Of a stretch of 64,000 nt of DNA, positions 45,164 through 55,400 are shown piece after piece. The notes beneath the pieces are model-generated. The model saw only the letters and a program-made list of their open reading frames with translations. It did not search any database and was not told where the DNA came from. The stretch is from Blastocatellia bacterium (lineage in GTDB: Bacteria > Acidobacteriota > Blastocatellia > UBA7656): NCBI GenBank assembly GCA_035275065.1, contig DATENM010000130.1:1-64000 (forward strand), written 5' to 3'. Every line of letters begins with the position of its first letter. Position 1 is the first letter of the stretch. The translations under genes and the position numbers were made by a program.

Positions 45164-45263
45164 AGGAAGTCAGGAGCCAGGAGCCAGGAGTCAGAATAAA
45201 AACCGGAGGCGGAGCCGACTTCCTCTCTGTCTTCTGACTCCTGACTCCTGACTCCTACTCCTC
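45164..45263. repeat. Inverted repeat of tandem GACTCCT heptamers
   Basis: The left arm (about 45165-45196) has AGGAGCC/AGGAGTC 7-nt units, and the right arm (about 45232-45263) has three to four copies of GACTCCT. It is located just before the ribosome site of the deacetylase gene. Confidence 0.85.
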
Positions 45264-45285
45264 GGTCCTACAATTGGAGAACCTC

Positions 45286-46281
45286 ATGAAAAAACTCCCC
45301 CTCCTGTTGCTGCTGCCGGTCTTAACTCTGCTGCTTGTTGCCCCCACGCCGCGGGCGTCAACGCGCGCCAGGGCGGTGAAAGCGCCTCGCGCCTCGCTGG
45401 CCGAGCGCCTCGGGTTCAAGGCGACGGATAAGATTCTCATCGTCAACGTGGACGACATCGGCAACAGTCACGCGGCGAATGCGGCGGTCATGGATGCCAT
45501 GCAGACCGGCCTTGCGACCTGCGCGACAATCATCGTCCCCGGCCCGTGGTTCCCGGAGATTGCCAATTATGCCCGCAAGCACCCGCAGGCCGATTTCGGC
45601 GTCCACCTGGCGCATACCAGCGAGTGGGCGACGCTCAAGTGGTCGCCGGTTGCCAGTCGTTCAGAGGTGCCGGGGCTGTTTGACCCGCAGGGCTACCTGT
45701 GGCCTGACATCATGAGCGTCTATAAAAACTCGACGCCCGAACAGGCTTATATCGAGGCGCGGGCGCAGATCAAGAAGGCGCAGGCCGCCGGCATTGACGT
45801 GACCCATCTGGATTCGCACATGGGCACGCTGCAATATAACGAAGCTTACTTTCAGGTTTATCGCCGGCTCGCCAAAGAATTCGACCTGCCGCTGCGCATG
45901 GGATCGCAGGAGTTGCTCGCGGCGCAGGGCGGCGGCCAGCAGCGCGGCCAGTTGGATGAAGACGGCACCATCTATCCTGATTACCTGATTCACGGCGGCC
46001 GCAAGCCGGGCGAATCGATGAGCGATTACTGGAAGCGCATGCTGAGCGATTTGAAGCCGGGCGTCACCGAAGCCTACATCCACGCCTCGGCGGCCGGCGA
46101 CGAGCTGTCGGCCTTCACCAACACCGCAGGTGATCGCGCCGAAGAGTACCGTCTGTTTACCCGTGACCCGGAGATTCGCCGCATACTGGATGCGCAAAAC
46201 GTCAAGCGCGTCGGCTATCGCGCGCTGCGCGACTTGCAGCGCAAGTCGCGCGGCAATGCCCGGACGGCAGGCACGAAATAA
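45286..46281 (+). CDS. Secreted YdjC/ChbG-type carbohydrate deacetylase
   Basis: The ATG at 45286 is preferred (GGAGAACCTC before it). Signal peptide MKKLPLLLLLPVLTLLLVAP. The YdjC-like domain is seen at about 35-300: the metal Asp pair in VNVDDIGNSHAANAAV, HPQADFGVHLAHTSEW with the first metal His, and TSHLDSHMG-type VTHLDSHMGTL for the second His. Family enzymes remove N-acetyl groups from diacetylchitobiose and similar sugars. E. coli ChbG is cytoplasmic; this one is exported, so it likely acts on polymer fragments in the periplasm. A peptidase-like gene follows after 12 bases. Confidence 0.88.
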   Translation: MKKLPLLLLLPVLTLLLVAPTPRASTRARAVKAPRASLAERLGFKATDKILIVNVDDIGNSHAANAAVMDAMQTGLATCATIIVPGPWFPEIANYARKHPQADFGVHLAHTSEWATLKWSPVASRSEVPGLFDPQGYLWPDIMSVYKNSTPEQAYIEARAQIKKAQAAGIDVTHLDSHMGTLQYNEAYFQVYRRLAKEFDLPLRMGSQELLAAQGGGQQRGQLDEDGTIYPDYLIHGGRKPGESMSDYWKRMLSDLKPGVTEAYIHASAAGDELSAFTNTAGDRAEEYRLFTRDPEIRRILDAQNVKRVGYRALRDLQRKSRGNARTAGTK

Positions 46282-46293
46282 AGAGGGAGCGCC

Positions 46294-48171
46294 ATGAGAT
46301 CACTGCGAGCCATTGTGATTCGCTCCGTCGCCGCGCTCATGTCGCTCGCGGCGCTCAATGTCGGCGGATCGCTGCGCGCCCAGAGCGCCGACGATGTCAA
46401 AGCCGCTTACACCAAGCACGAATATCAGGTGCCGATGCGCGATGGCGTCAAGCTGTTCACCTCGGTCTACGCGCCGAAGGACACGTCGCAAAAGTACCCG
46501 ATCCTGCTGATCCGCACGCCCTACAGCGTCGCGCCTTACGGGGCCGACGAGTACAAGATGACGATTGGCCCGTCGCCGCTGTTTCAGCAAGAGGGCTACA
46601 TCTTCGTTTACCAGGATGTGCGCGGGCGCTGGATGTCCGAGGGCACCTTTATGGACGTGCGCCCGCACAACCCGAAGAAGAGCGGCCCGGCAGACATAGA
46701 CGAAAGCAGTGACACTTACGACACGATTGACTGGCTGATTAAAAACATTCCCAACCACAATGGCCGCGTCGGCATGTGGGGCATTTCGTATCCCGGCTTC
46801 TATGCGGCGATGGGCTTGATGGAAGCGCACCCGGCGTTGAAAGCGGTGTCGCCGCAAGCCCCCATTGCCGACTGGTTCATCGGCGACGACTTTCATCACA
46901 ATGGCGCGTTGTGGCTGCCGCACGCCTTCAACTTTTTTTCGGGCTTCGGCCAGCCGCGCCCGCGCCCGACGACCGAAGGCCCGAAGCCTTTCGTGCATGG
47001 CACGCCTGATGGCTACAAGTTCTTTTTAGAGATGGGGCCGCTGGCGAACGCGGATAAGAAGTATTACAAAGGCAACATCGCCTTCTGGAACGAGATGATG
47101 GCGCACCCGAACTACGACGAGTTCTGGCAGGCGCGCAACACACGGCCGCACCTGGTCAATGTCAAGCCCGCGGTGATGACCGTCGGCGGCTGGTTCGATG
47201 CCGAAGACCTGTTCGGCGCGCTCAACACCTACAAGGCCATCGAGCGGCAGAATCCCGGCGCGCAGAACCGCCTGGTGATGGGGCCGTGGTTTCACGGCGG
47301 CTGGTCGCGCTCGGACGGCGACGCGCTCGGCAACGTGGAGTTCGGCTCGAAGACCGGCGTCTTCTACCGCGAGCAGATCGAGCTGCCGTTCTTCAATTAC
47401 TACCTGAAAGACAAAGGCGAGATGAAGCTGCCCGAGGCCTACCTGTTCAACACCGGCGCGAACCAGTGGCGCACGTTCGATCAATGGCCGCCGCCGAACA
47501 GCGAAGCGCGGAGCATCTATCTCGACGCCACTGGCCGCGCGTCAATGACCGCGCCGTCCGGCAAAGAATGTTTTGCCGAATATGTCAGCGACCCGGCCCG
47601 GCCTGTGCCGTTCATCAACTCGACCAACATCGGCATGACGCGCGAGTACATGACCGACGATCAGCGCTTTGCGGCGACGCGGCCCGACGTGCTGGTTTAT
47701 CAAACCGAGCCGATGACGGATGAATTGACCATCGCCGGGCCGATCAAAGTCGGCCTCGACGTTTCGACGACGGGTACGGATTCGGATTTCATCGTCAAGG
47801 TGATTGACGTCTACCCCGACGACGCGCCCGACAAGAAGTTCAACCCGGCGCAGGTACGGATGGGCGGCTACGAAATGCTGGTGCGCGGCGAGCCGTTCCG
47901 CGCACGCTTCCGCGACAGCTTCTCGAAGCCCGAAGCCATGCAGCCCGGCAAGGTGACGCACATCGCGTTCGAGATGCCTGACGTTCTGCACACGTTTATG
48001 AAGGGCCACCGCTTGATGATCCAGGTGCAGAGCACATGGTTTCCGCTGGTGGATCGCAATCCGCAGAAGTTCGTCAATATCTACGCAGCGACGGAAGCCG
48101 ATTTCCAGAAAGCGACCGAGCGCGTCTACTGCTCGTCGCGCGTCTCGTTCAACGTTCTGAAAACGCCGTAA
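46294..48171 (+). CDS. Secreted CocE/NonD (S15-like) hydrolase
   Basis: 625 residues with a signal peptide (ending SLRAQS). The alpha/beta hydrolase domain shows PMRDGVKLFTSVYAPKD, QDVRGRWMSEG and the nucleophile elbow GMWGISYPGFYAAM (Ser near 161). An Asp/His pair is likely in the middle, with His in MGPWFHGGWSR. The C-terminal jelly-roll (about 440-620) is the X-Pro dipeptidyl-peptidase C-domain (EPMTDELTIAGPIKVGLDVST). Family members cleave X-Pro peptides, glutaryl-7-ACA or esters. The exact substrate is open. The AGGGAG ribosome site follows the deacetylase stop closely, indicating co-transcription. Confidence 0.92.
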   Translation: MRSLRAIVIRSVAALMSLAALNVGGSLRAQSADDVKAAYTKHEYQVPMRDGVKLFTSVYAPKDTSQKYPILLIRTPYSVAPYGADEYKMTIGPSPLFQQEGYIFVYQDVRGRWMSEGTFMDVRPHNPKKSGPADIDESSDTYDTIDWLIKNIPNHNGRVGMWGISYPGFYAAMGLMEAHPALKAVSPQAPIADWFIGDDFHHNGALWLPHAFNFFSGFGQPRPRPTTEGPKPFVHGTPDGYKFFLEMGPLANADKKYYKGNIAFWNEMMAHPNYDEFWQARNTRPHLVNVKPAVMTVGGWFDAEDLFGALNTYKAIERQNPGAQNRLVMGPWFHGGWSRSDGDALGNVEFGSKTGVFYREQIELPFFNYYLKDKGEMKLPEAYLFNTGANQWRTFDQWPPPNSEARSIYLDATGRASMTAPSGKECFAEYVSDPARPVPFINSTNIGMTREYMTDDQRFAATRPDVLVYQTEPMTDELTIAGPIKVGLDVSTTGTDSDFIVKVIDVYPDDAPDKKFNPAQVRMGGYEMLVRGEPFRARFRDSFSKPEAMQPGKVTHIAFEMPDVLHTFMKGHRLMIQVQSTWFPLVDRNPQKFVNIYAATEADFQKATERVYCSSRVSFNVLKTP

Positions 48172-48261
48172 AGCAGCAGACCTCACCCGGCGGCGGTTCA
48201 TTCTCGTGTCAGGCACGCTCGCGCCGGCGATCTTCGACGGCCGGCACAAAATAGGCGGGGC

Positions 48262-48519
48262 CTAATTGCCGCCGCCCGACGAGCCGCCGCCTTGCAACTG
48301 CGCCAGGTCTGCGAGCAATTCCTTTTCGTTATCGTCAAGCGTTGTCCCGGCGCGGTCAAGGATCTGGTCGGTGGTCATGCCGCTCTGTTGCTGGATGTAG
48401 GCAAGGAGCTGAGCGACGATGCCCGCAATGATGCCGACCTCGCCGGCTTGCGGGGCGACCGACGCCGCGATGGGCGCGAGTTGGGTGATAAGCGTCAAGA
48501 GCTTGTTAATGTCAGCCAA
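48262..48519 (-). CDS. Small protein of unknown function, glycine-rich tail
   Basis: 85 residues, strong GGAGGTGA ribosome site. The N-terminal half is hydrophobic (LLTLITQLAPIAASVAPQAGEVGIIAGIVAQLLAYI) and the rest helical with TTDQILDRAGTTLDDNEKELL, ending in GGGSSGGGN. It could be membrane-associated. It is read in the same direction after the 157-residue gene, 60 bases away, so both may be one transcript. I know no family. Confidence 0.65.
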   Translation of the reverse strand: MADINKLLTLITQLAPIAASVAPQAGEVGIIAGIVAQLLAYIQQQSGMTTDQILDRAGTTLDDNEKELLADLAQLQGGGSSGGGN

Positions 48520-48579
48520 GGTGTCACCTCCAAGTAGTCATAATCCGTCCGGAATTTCCGGGCCATCGGCTCGCCGCCA

Positions 48580-49053
48580 TCAGGACTGGAGAAAGCCGGC
48601 GATGATCTGCGCGGACGCGTTGATGGCGTTGAGGATGTTGGTCAGCTTCGTGCGCGCGTCCGGGTTCTTTACCCCGAGCACGCCGTTGGTATTGAGGTCG
48701 CTGATTGCCGACGTAACCGCACCAAACAAGTTGGCCAGGTTCGTCTTGCTGGCCGCGTCGGGGGTGCCTTTCAACGACTTGAGCGTCGTGACGAAAACCT
48801 TGTCAGCCGAGTTCAGCTTGAGCAGCGCGTTGGTCAACGTCAGGTCTTCTTCTTTGGTGATCTGTCCTTGTTTGGCGAGCTCGCGCTTGAGTTTGATCAT
48901 GGCGCTGACCGAGCCGGCGATGTCGTCGCCGGCCTTGGCGGCTTTGCGCCGCGGGTCGTTGTCGGCGGCGCTGTCGGAAGGGCACCCCTTGAACGACATG
49001 GCAAACAACGCGAGAGCCAGGGTTAAGCCGGAGGCAAGGACTCTACGTTTCAT
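48580..49053 (-). CDS. Small exported helical protein, function unknown
   Basis: 157 residues with a signal-like start (VLASGLTLALALFAMSFKGC) and a possible but non-canonical lipobox before the Cys. The mature part is helical: SVSAMIKLKRELAKQGQITKEEDLTLTNALLKL and FGAVTSAISDLNTNG. A good AAGGAG site precedes the ATG. Its neighbour downstream is the 85-residue protein. No homologue is recognised. Confidence 0.68.
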   Translation of the reverse strand: MKRRVLASGLTLALALFAMSFKGCPSDSAADNDPRRKAAKAGDDIAGSVSAMIKLKRELAKQGQITKEEDLTLTNALLKLNSADKVFVTTLKSLKGTPDAASKTNLANLFGAVTSAISDLNTNGVLGVKNPDARTKLTNILNAINASAQIIAGFLQS

Positions 49054-49376
49054 ATGGTCTCCTTGGGTTGAGGCTTCAGGTCATGGTTGACGCGCAATCG
49101 GAGGGCGCGCGTTATATTTCTAAGGGAAACCTATTTGAGGAGAACTTACAAAAATAGGCAGCGGCCATTCTATCAGCTTCGCCAGGCGTGTCAAGCGAGC
49201 GAACAGCGTCAACAGCGGCTTAACCGGGCTTCACCGGCGCGCGGGCCGCGACCTGCCGCAGGCAAGCTCTGATGGTATACTCAGTGGCTTGAGGCGCGGC
49301 GATGGCCTGGTGTCGCGGTGGGCGCCGTCAGGCAGTTTCGCCATGCGCGAAAATCTATTTGACCGGGAGGACAGAG
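49054..49376. other. Divergent intergenic region
   Basis: About 320 bases between the 157-residue gene (minus) and OsmC (plus). No gene is supported. A possible promoter for OsmC is the only recognisable signal. Confidence 0.5.
49274..49281 (+). promoter_or_regulatory. Possible extended -10 of the OsmC gene
   Basis: A TGGTATACT-like stretch (TATACT at 49276-49281) lies about 96 bases before the OsmC ATG. No clear -35 is visible. Confidence 0.4.
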
Positions 49377-49805
49377 ATGGCTACACGCAATGGCAGCGCG
49401 GTTTGGGAAGGCACGCTCAGAGAAGGGAAGGGCACCGTCCGCCTGGGGAGCGGCGCTTTTGAAGGGCAGTACTCGTTTGCTTCGCGCTTTGAAGAAGGCA
49501 CCGGCACCAACCCCGAAGAGTTGATCGGCGCGGCGCACGCCGGCTGTTTCTCGATGGCGCTGGCCGCCGGATTGACCAAAGCCGGCTATTCGCCCAATCG
49601 CGTTGCGACAACCGCCAAAGTTCACCTCGGCCAATCGGGCGGCGGGTTTAAAATCACCTTGATCGAGCTTGAAACCGAAGCCGATGTCCCAGGCATTGAC
49701 GAGCCGGCGTTTCAAGAGCAGGCCGAGACCGCCAAGAAGAATTGCCCCGTCTCGCAGGCGCTCGCCGCCACCGAGATCACGCTTTCCGCCAAGCTCGCCT
49801 CCTAA
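49377..49805 (+). CDS. OsmC-family peroxiredoxin
   Basis: 142 residues from the ATG at 49377, which has GGGAGG just upstream (the earlier in-frame codons are not supported). Reduces organic hydroperoxides in the cytoplasm through two cysteines. Both are seen: GAAHAGCFSMALAA (peroxidatic Cys) and ETAKKNCPVSQAL (resolving Cys). The starting phrase NGSAVWEGTLREGKGTVRL and the central EEGTGTNPEEL are typical of the OsmC subgroup. It stands alone between divergent and convergent genes. Confidence 0.93.
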   Translation: MATRNGSAVWEGTLREGKGTVRLGSGAFEGQYSFASRFEEGTGTNPEELIGAAHAGCFSMALAAGLTKAGYSPNRVATTAKVHLGQSGGGFKITLIELETEADVPGIDEPAFQEQAETAKKNCPVSQALAATEITLSAKLAS

Positions 49806-49875
49806 GCGCGCGGCGGGGACGGATGGCCGAACACCGTTCGCTTACAACCACCCGTCCCCGCCGGCCAGCCCATTC

Positions 49876-52398
49876 TTACCTTACCGTCGCCGGGCCGGTG
49901 AAGAAGTTATCCGCAAAGCGGTTGATGGCCGCCGCCAGGTCGGCGCGCTTGACGACCGTTGCCGGCTCGAAGCGCGGCCCCGGCACCGCTTGGTAGACGC
50001 CGGGCGAGACTTCCTGGAGACTGGCGGGAAACGTGGCGAGCAATCCCAAGTCGAGCGCGACGGCGACAAAGCCGCGCGCATCGGCAGGAATCTGCGCCGC
50101 GTCAATGGCGCGGGCGCTCAGGACTTCGCCCATGCGCGCCTGCGCCTGCTGCTCAAGCCCGAGGGCGCGCACCAGCACGACCGCGAGGTCTGCGCGACTG
50201 ACCGTCGCCGAAGGGTAGAAGTTCGCGCCGCTGGTGCCGCGCGCCATCACGCCGGGGTAGCGCTGGAAGGTGTCTTTCAACACAGCGCCGCGCGCCGCGA
50301 CCGCTGAAGCAATCGGCGCGAAGTCAGAGGCGACATCGGTGAAGGCCGGCGCGTCGAACTGGTTCTGGCGAATGTCGGCGCTCAAGACCAGCGTGCGCGC
50401 CAGGTCTTCGCGGGTCACCGCGGCGTCGGGCCGGAACGAGTAATCAGAGAACGAATCCATGAAGTGGCCGATCAAGGCGCGCTCGATCTCCGCGGTGTCG
50501 GCGCGGCCCCCGATGTCTGTGACGTTGCTGCCGGTCGGGAAGATGACGTTGATCGTCCCATCAATCGTGTCGGGCAGCGAGCCGGCGTTGTTGTCTGTGC
50601 CTAAGGGCGTGAAGCCGCTCACTTCTAAAGTCCAGTCGCCGGGCAGCGGGTCTTTCACTTCGAGCGTGACGTTGTTCGCCGTCAGCCCCGGCAGGATCAA
50701 CTGGTCGTAGCGTGTGCCGTTGGGGTCGAACAAATTCAAGATCAGCGTGTTGCTGGCGCTCGCCGGATCGCCGACATAATGCATTCTCGCCAGCACACTC
50801 GACGCGCCCGCCCGCACGGTGAACGGCTTGGTGTAGGTGCCCGGCGTCGAGGCCGGACTGAAGTCAAAGTGATAAGGCGTCACGTCGGCATTCGTCGTGA
50901 AGGCGGCGTTGAAACGCAGGTGGGTGTTGTTGAACGAGCCGTACGCTTTGTTGCGATTGGCGGCGCGGTCAACCGCGGCGGCGACGTTGATGTAACCGGC
51001 GCCGACTTCCCACGGCGCGTAACCGGGCATCGCCGTCGCGGTGTCTTCATACAGTTGCTTGAGATCGTCGGGCAACAAGTTCGGATCGGCTTCGAGGGCC
51101 AGCGCCAGCGCGCCGCAGTAAGATGGCGCGGCAAAGCTGGTGCCGCTCGAATAGGTATAAGACGGGATGAAGGCCGGCGGGATCGAGCCATCCACGTCCG
51201 TGGGGAAGGTGCCGGTGCCGTCGTCGGAATTGCCTTCGATGCCGAGCGCCCCGATGATGTTGATGCCGGCGCGCATGCGCGCATTCACCAGCGCCGCGCC
51301 GGGCGCAACGACCGATGGCCCGGAGGCTTGCGGCAGCGGCGTCTCGCCGGTCGGCGCGCCGTTGCCTTGCGAGCCGCTGGCAAAGCCGCGCGACGAGAAG
51401 TTCGCCAGCCGCCCATCTTTGGTGCCCGCGCCGACGCCGATCACGTAAGGCGAGCGCGCCCAGATGCTCAACGTCTCAGGGCTTGGGCCGTCATTGCCCG
51501 CGGCAAAGACGACGGCGATGAAATTGTCGTGCAGCGCTTTGACGGCGACGTTGGTCGGGTTGTCGGGATCGAGCGACACATTGCCGCCCCAACTGTTATT
51601 GACGACGCGAATGTTGTAGTCGAACTGGTGGACGAGGATGTAATCGAAGCCGGCCAACGCCACCGAGACGACGAGCGTTTCGCCGCAGCCGACGCCGACC
51701 AGATGCGCGCCCGGCGCGACGCCGCCATAGACGCCGCCCGATGCCGCGCCCGACCCGGCGACGCACGATGAAACGAAGGTGCCGTGACCCGATGTGTTAT
51801 CGGTGTTGACGACGTTTTCGACGAAGACATCGGGGATGATGCCGCCGCCGACGCCTGTGTCGAGCAAGCGGCCTTCGACTTTGACGTTCTGGCGGACTTT
51901 GCTGGTGTTACTGAGCGGCGTGAAGGTGACATCGGGGTGGGTGCCGTCAACGCCGCTGTCAACGACGGCGACGCCGATGCCTTTGCCGGAATAAGGAATG
52001 CCGCCGTTGCGTCGGGTCAGCGTCGCGTTGGTCTGCAAGCGTTGCAAGCCGATCAAGGGGCGCGACTGGTTGGTGTAGTAATGATATTGCGTGTTGGCCC
52101 ACACCGAGCGGACGTTTGACAGGTTGGCGATAGACCGCGCCTGCGCCGGCGTCGCCAGCACGGCAACCATCGGCAGCATGCGGTAACGGATGCCCGTGGT
52201 GATGCCGAGCCGCGTCAGTAGCGCCACGTCGGCGGCGGTCGGCATTTTGAAATAAGTGATGACGACCTGAAGCTGGTCGGTCGGTCGCGCCTGCGCCATC
52301 TGCTTGCTCAACGCCGGATCGATCTTCGCCGCGAGCGCCGTGTTGGCCGCACAAGCCAGAGCCGCCAGCAACATCAGCAATCTCAGTTTCGCTTTCAT
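49876..52398 (-). CDS. Secreted subtilisin-like (S8) peptidase with SLH-like C-terminus
   Basis: The true start is the ATG at 52398 (AAGGAG before it, then a signal peptide KLRLLMLLAALACAANTALA). An inhibitor-I9-like prosegment (about 25-100) precedes the catalytic domain. Catalytic residues: Asp in VAVVDSGVDGTHPDV (about 147), His in SGHGTFVSSCVAG (about 204), Ser in SSGTSFAAPSY (about 419). A beta domain follows (about 535-645). The last 190 residues show three S-layer-homology-like repeats (DYSFRPDAAVTREDLARTLVL; NFYPSATVSRADLAVVLVRALG; RFEPATVVKRADLAAAINR). SLH repeats normally bind cell-wall polymer, unusual for a diderm. It is paralogous to the gene at 60559-63030. Confidence 0.9.
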   Translation of the reverse strand: MKAKLRLLMLLAALACAANTALAAKIDPALSKQMAQARPTDQLQVVITYFKMPTAADVALLTRLGITTGIRYRMLPMVAVLATPAQARSIANLSNVRSVWANTQYHYYTNQSRPLIGLQRLQTNATLTRRNGGIPYSGKGIGVAVVDSGVDGTHPDVTFTPLSNTSKVRQNVKVEGRLLDTGVGGGIIPDVFVENVVNTDNTSGHGTFVSSCVAGSGAASGGVYGGVAPGAHLVGVGCGETLVVSVALAGFDYILVHQFDYNIRVVNNSWGGNVSLDPDNPTNVAVKALHDNFIAVVFAAGNDGPSPETLSIWARSPYVIGVGAGTKDGRLANFSSRGFASGSQGNGAPTGETPLPQASGPSVVAPGAALVNARMRAGINIIGALGIEGNSDDGTGTFPTDVDGSIPPAFIPSYTYSSGTSFAAPSYCGALALALEADPNLLPDDLKQLYEDTATAMPGYAPWEVGAGYINVAAAVDRAANRNKAYGSFNNTHLRFNAAFTTNADVTPYHFDFSPASTPGTYTKPFTVRAGASSVLARMHYVGDPASASNTLILNLFDPNGTRYDQLILPGLTANNVTLEVKDPLPGDWTLEVSGFTPLGTDNNAGSLPDTIDGTINVIFPTGSNVTDIGGRADTAEIERALIGHFMDSFSDYSFRPDAAVTREDLARTLVLSADIRQNQFDAPAFTDVASDFAPIASAVAARGAVLKDTFQRYPGVMARGTSGANFYPSATVSRADLAVVLVRALGLEQQAQARMGEVLSARAIDAAQIPADARGFVAVALDLGLLATFPASLQEVSPGVYQAVPGPRFEPATVVKRADLAAAINRFADNFFTGPATVR

Positions 52399-52411
52399 CG
52401 GCTTCTCCTTA

Positions 52412-52473
52412 TATGTGGCGCAAGCTGTTAGCTTGCGCAGAGTCATGGCGCAAGCCAACAGCTTGCGCCACAT
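52412..52473. repeat. Nested GTGGCGCAAGC palindrome
   Basis: Outer arms ATGTGGCG/CGCCACAT at 52412 and 52473 enclose two short hairpins, each with GCGCAAGCTGTTAGCTTGCGC-like symmetry. It is located between the S8 and M36 genes. Confidence 0.88.
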
Positions 52474-52493
52474 CGGCGGCCCGGCCTTATGCT

Positions 52494-55400
52494 TCAGCCG
52501 GCGAGCTGACGCCGTCGCACAGCAAGACAGACCTGGTTCTGAGCGTATGCATCGGGCACCTCCATATGGTCGTTGCTCAACATCGCCAGCCCGGTCGGGC
52601 AGCCCGCCGGGTTCAGGTTGTTGATCACCAGATTGTCGACGTACCAGCCGCCGCCGCCGCCGATTGCCGTCGCAACATCCGACGTCATACGGAAGCGCAC
52701 GAAGACCGGCAGGCCGTTGGGGTTGTTCGCGCCGCCCGCCGCGAACGAGCCGAGCGCGATGCGGACGTGATGGTAGCCTTTCGTGCCCGTCCACGCTCTG
52801 CGGCCTTGCAGCACCGAGCCGATGGCGACGCCTTCGAGCGTGCCGTCGAGCTTGGCGTTGTAGCCGCCTTCGATGATGTAGTTGCCGACATCAAACGTCG
52901 TCGTGTTGTTCGGGAAAGGCGTCGCGTCGAAGACCGGCGCGCCGACCGCCACCTCGATCACGCCGCCATCAAAGAAGGCTTCGGATTGTATGAAGTGGTC
53001 GAACTCCATCAGCGAAGTCTGGGTTAGCGTCAGCGGCCCGATGACCGTCGAGAAATCGCTCGGCCCGCCATGCTGTGTGCCCGCAGGGTCGGGCGTGCCT
53101 TCGCCGGGGCTGAAGTCGGGCGCGTACATCATCCCCGTGGGATTGCCGTTCACCTGAATGCCCGAAACGTGCTGGAAGGCCGCCAGCGCCTGATTCGGCG
53201 TCGCTGAATCAACCAGCGGCGGCAGCGAGCGCGTGTTGGTCGCGGCCTCGAAGGTCTCCATCGCAAAGACCGGCGTCGGCATCATCGAGTTCGACGTCGG
53301 CGCGCTGTACTTGACGATGGTGTTGCCGGCGTTGTTGGCGTCCTTCTTGCCGTTGCTCAGATCGCGCGCCTGCACGATGTAGTAATAGACGCGGCCCAGC
53401 GTCAGGCCCGCGTCAACGTAAGAAGTGCCGCTGACGCCTGTGGCAACGCGGTTGCTCGACGATGGCGCGAAGGTCGGGTTCTGCGTGCCGTCCCCGGCGG
53501 CCACCGAGCTGACGCGGTAAACGTCATAGACCAGATTGGCGTTCGGGTTGGCCGACGCCGCGGGCCGCCAGCTCACGGTCAGACGGTTGCACTGCCGCAT
53601 ATCGCTGACCTGGTCAACGCCGTCGAAGAGCGGCGACGGGCTGACGTTGATCGCATCACCGACCGTGATGGCGACGCTGACGGTGTTCGCAGGCGAGACG
53701 CAGTCGGCGTTGCGGCTGGCGCGCACCTGATAGAAGTAGGTCTGGCCGACCTGGAGCTTCTGGCCGCCGTTGTCGTCGCGATAGACGGTAGTGATCGCGG
53801 GAATCTCGGCGATCTTCGCGAATGGGCCGTCGGTGCTGCTGCCGCGCGAGATGATGTAGGTCTGCGCGTTGGCCACGCGGACGCCATCGTTGACGTTGAT
53901 AGTGGCAGTGTTCTTGATGAGGTTCGAGGCCGTGAACGGCGGCGCCGGCAGCGGCCCCAGGGCTTCGCAATCGGTCACGGTCGCGGGCACCGTGAAGTCT
54001 TCGACGACGACCGGCGCCGACTGCGTGGCGATGTCATCGGCAGCGCCCGAAGTGGACTCGGCCTGAACGCCGACGCCGTGACTGGCGAAAGCGCGCCAGA
54101 TCAAGGCGCTGTTTTCGCCGCCGGTCAGCTCGCGGTCTGCGAGCAGGATCGAATCGCGCGAATCAACAAACGACGGGTTGAGCGGCGAAAGCTGCATGCC
54201 GCGCATCACCAGCATGTCCGACAGCCGAGCGCCGCGGCTCACGGCGGTTGCCAGCGGGCCGTTGCGGTGGCCGAGCTGGGCGATCTCTGCCGCGACCAGT
54301 CCGGGCCGTTGGATGGCCTGGCTGGGGTTGATCGTTCCGGGATCGTTGGTGCTGAACGAGGCGCGATAGTTGATCGGGTGGAGGCTGTCTACGGAATGCA
54401 CCAGCCGGCTGCCGATATAGAAGCTGTTGCCGCCGCCCAGTCGCCGCGTGCCGTCAAAGAAGACGCCGTTCGGGTCTTTCATGATGATCAGCTCGCGCAT
54501 ATCCCAAAGCACCGCGCTCCACAGCTCGCCGATATCGTGGACCTCGAAGGGGATCGCACCGGCGTTGATGTCGGGCGCCGAGCCGTCACGCAATCGCATC
54601 GTCGTGCCGTTGAGCGAGCCATACGACCAGCGATAGTTGGTCACAGGCAGACGGCGGATGCCCGAATCGAACGTGCCGGTGACGTATTCGCCTTCGCAGT
54701 CGTCATCGGTGATCGAGCTGGCGTTGTAATCCGACCAGCCTTCGCCCTGGCCGCCCGATTCGCCGACCAGCGCGAAGCCGAGGCCGCCCGAGCCGCCTTT
54801 GGCAATCGAGCGGTTCGAGACACCGTGATAATGCTCGTGGGCGACAACGTCGAAATCCAGATCGCCATCCGAGCGGCGGAACGAGCCGGAGGTGAACAGG
54901 TACATCTGCATGCGCGGATAGGCGCCATCGTCGGGCGTGCCGAAGTTGGCGTTGTCTGTGCCCGAGCCGTCCTGCACCTGCGCGCTGATGGCGTCGTTGC
55001 CGGCGCCGCCGCGACCGAAGTTGTCCTGCTGGAAGTTCCACAGCCCTTCGGTGAAGCCGACGCTGTAGAGGTAATCGTGAATCAGGTTGTTGTAATAGAA
55101 CAGCGTCACCGCGCCGGGATAGACGTCGGCGTTGGCGCTGGCCGGGAAGAACGGCGTGCCGCCGGCATCGGTGCCCGCGAACTCGTAGCTGTTGGTGTAA
55201 TCGTAGTACGGCGCGATGAACTGGCGATTCGGGCTGTAGCCGCGAATGCCCTGCGTCGCCTCGTCATCGTCTGCGCGGTCGTCCGCCGTCAGCACGTTGT
55301 TGCCTTCGGTGTAGTTCGACTGGATGACCGATGAGAGCAAGCGACCGTCGGCGAGCCGCACGCTTGACGCCAGCGGCGTCAGCGTCGCCGAGTAGGGCTG

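Noticed and set aside
52399..52794. N-terminal extension of the S8 reading frame
   Set aside because: It runs through a palindrome and overlaps the M36 gene; the ATG at 52398 has a ribosome site and a signal peptide.
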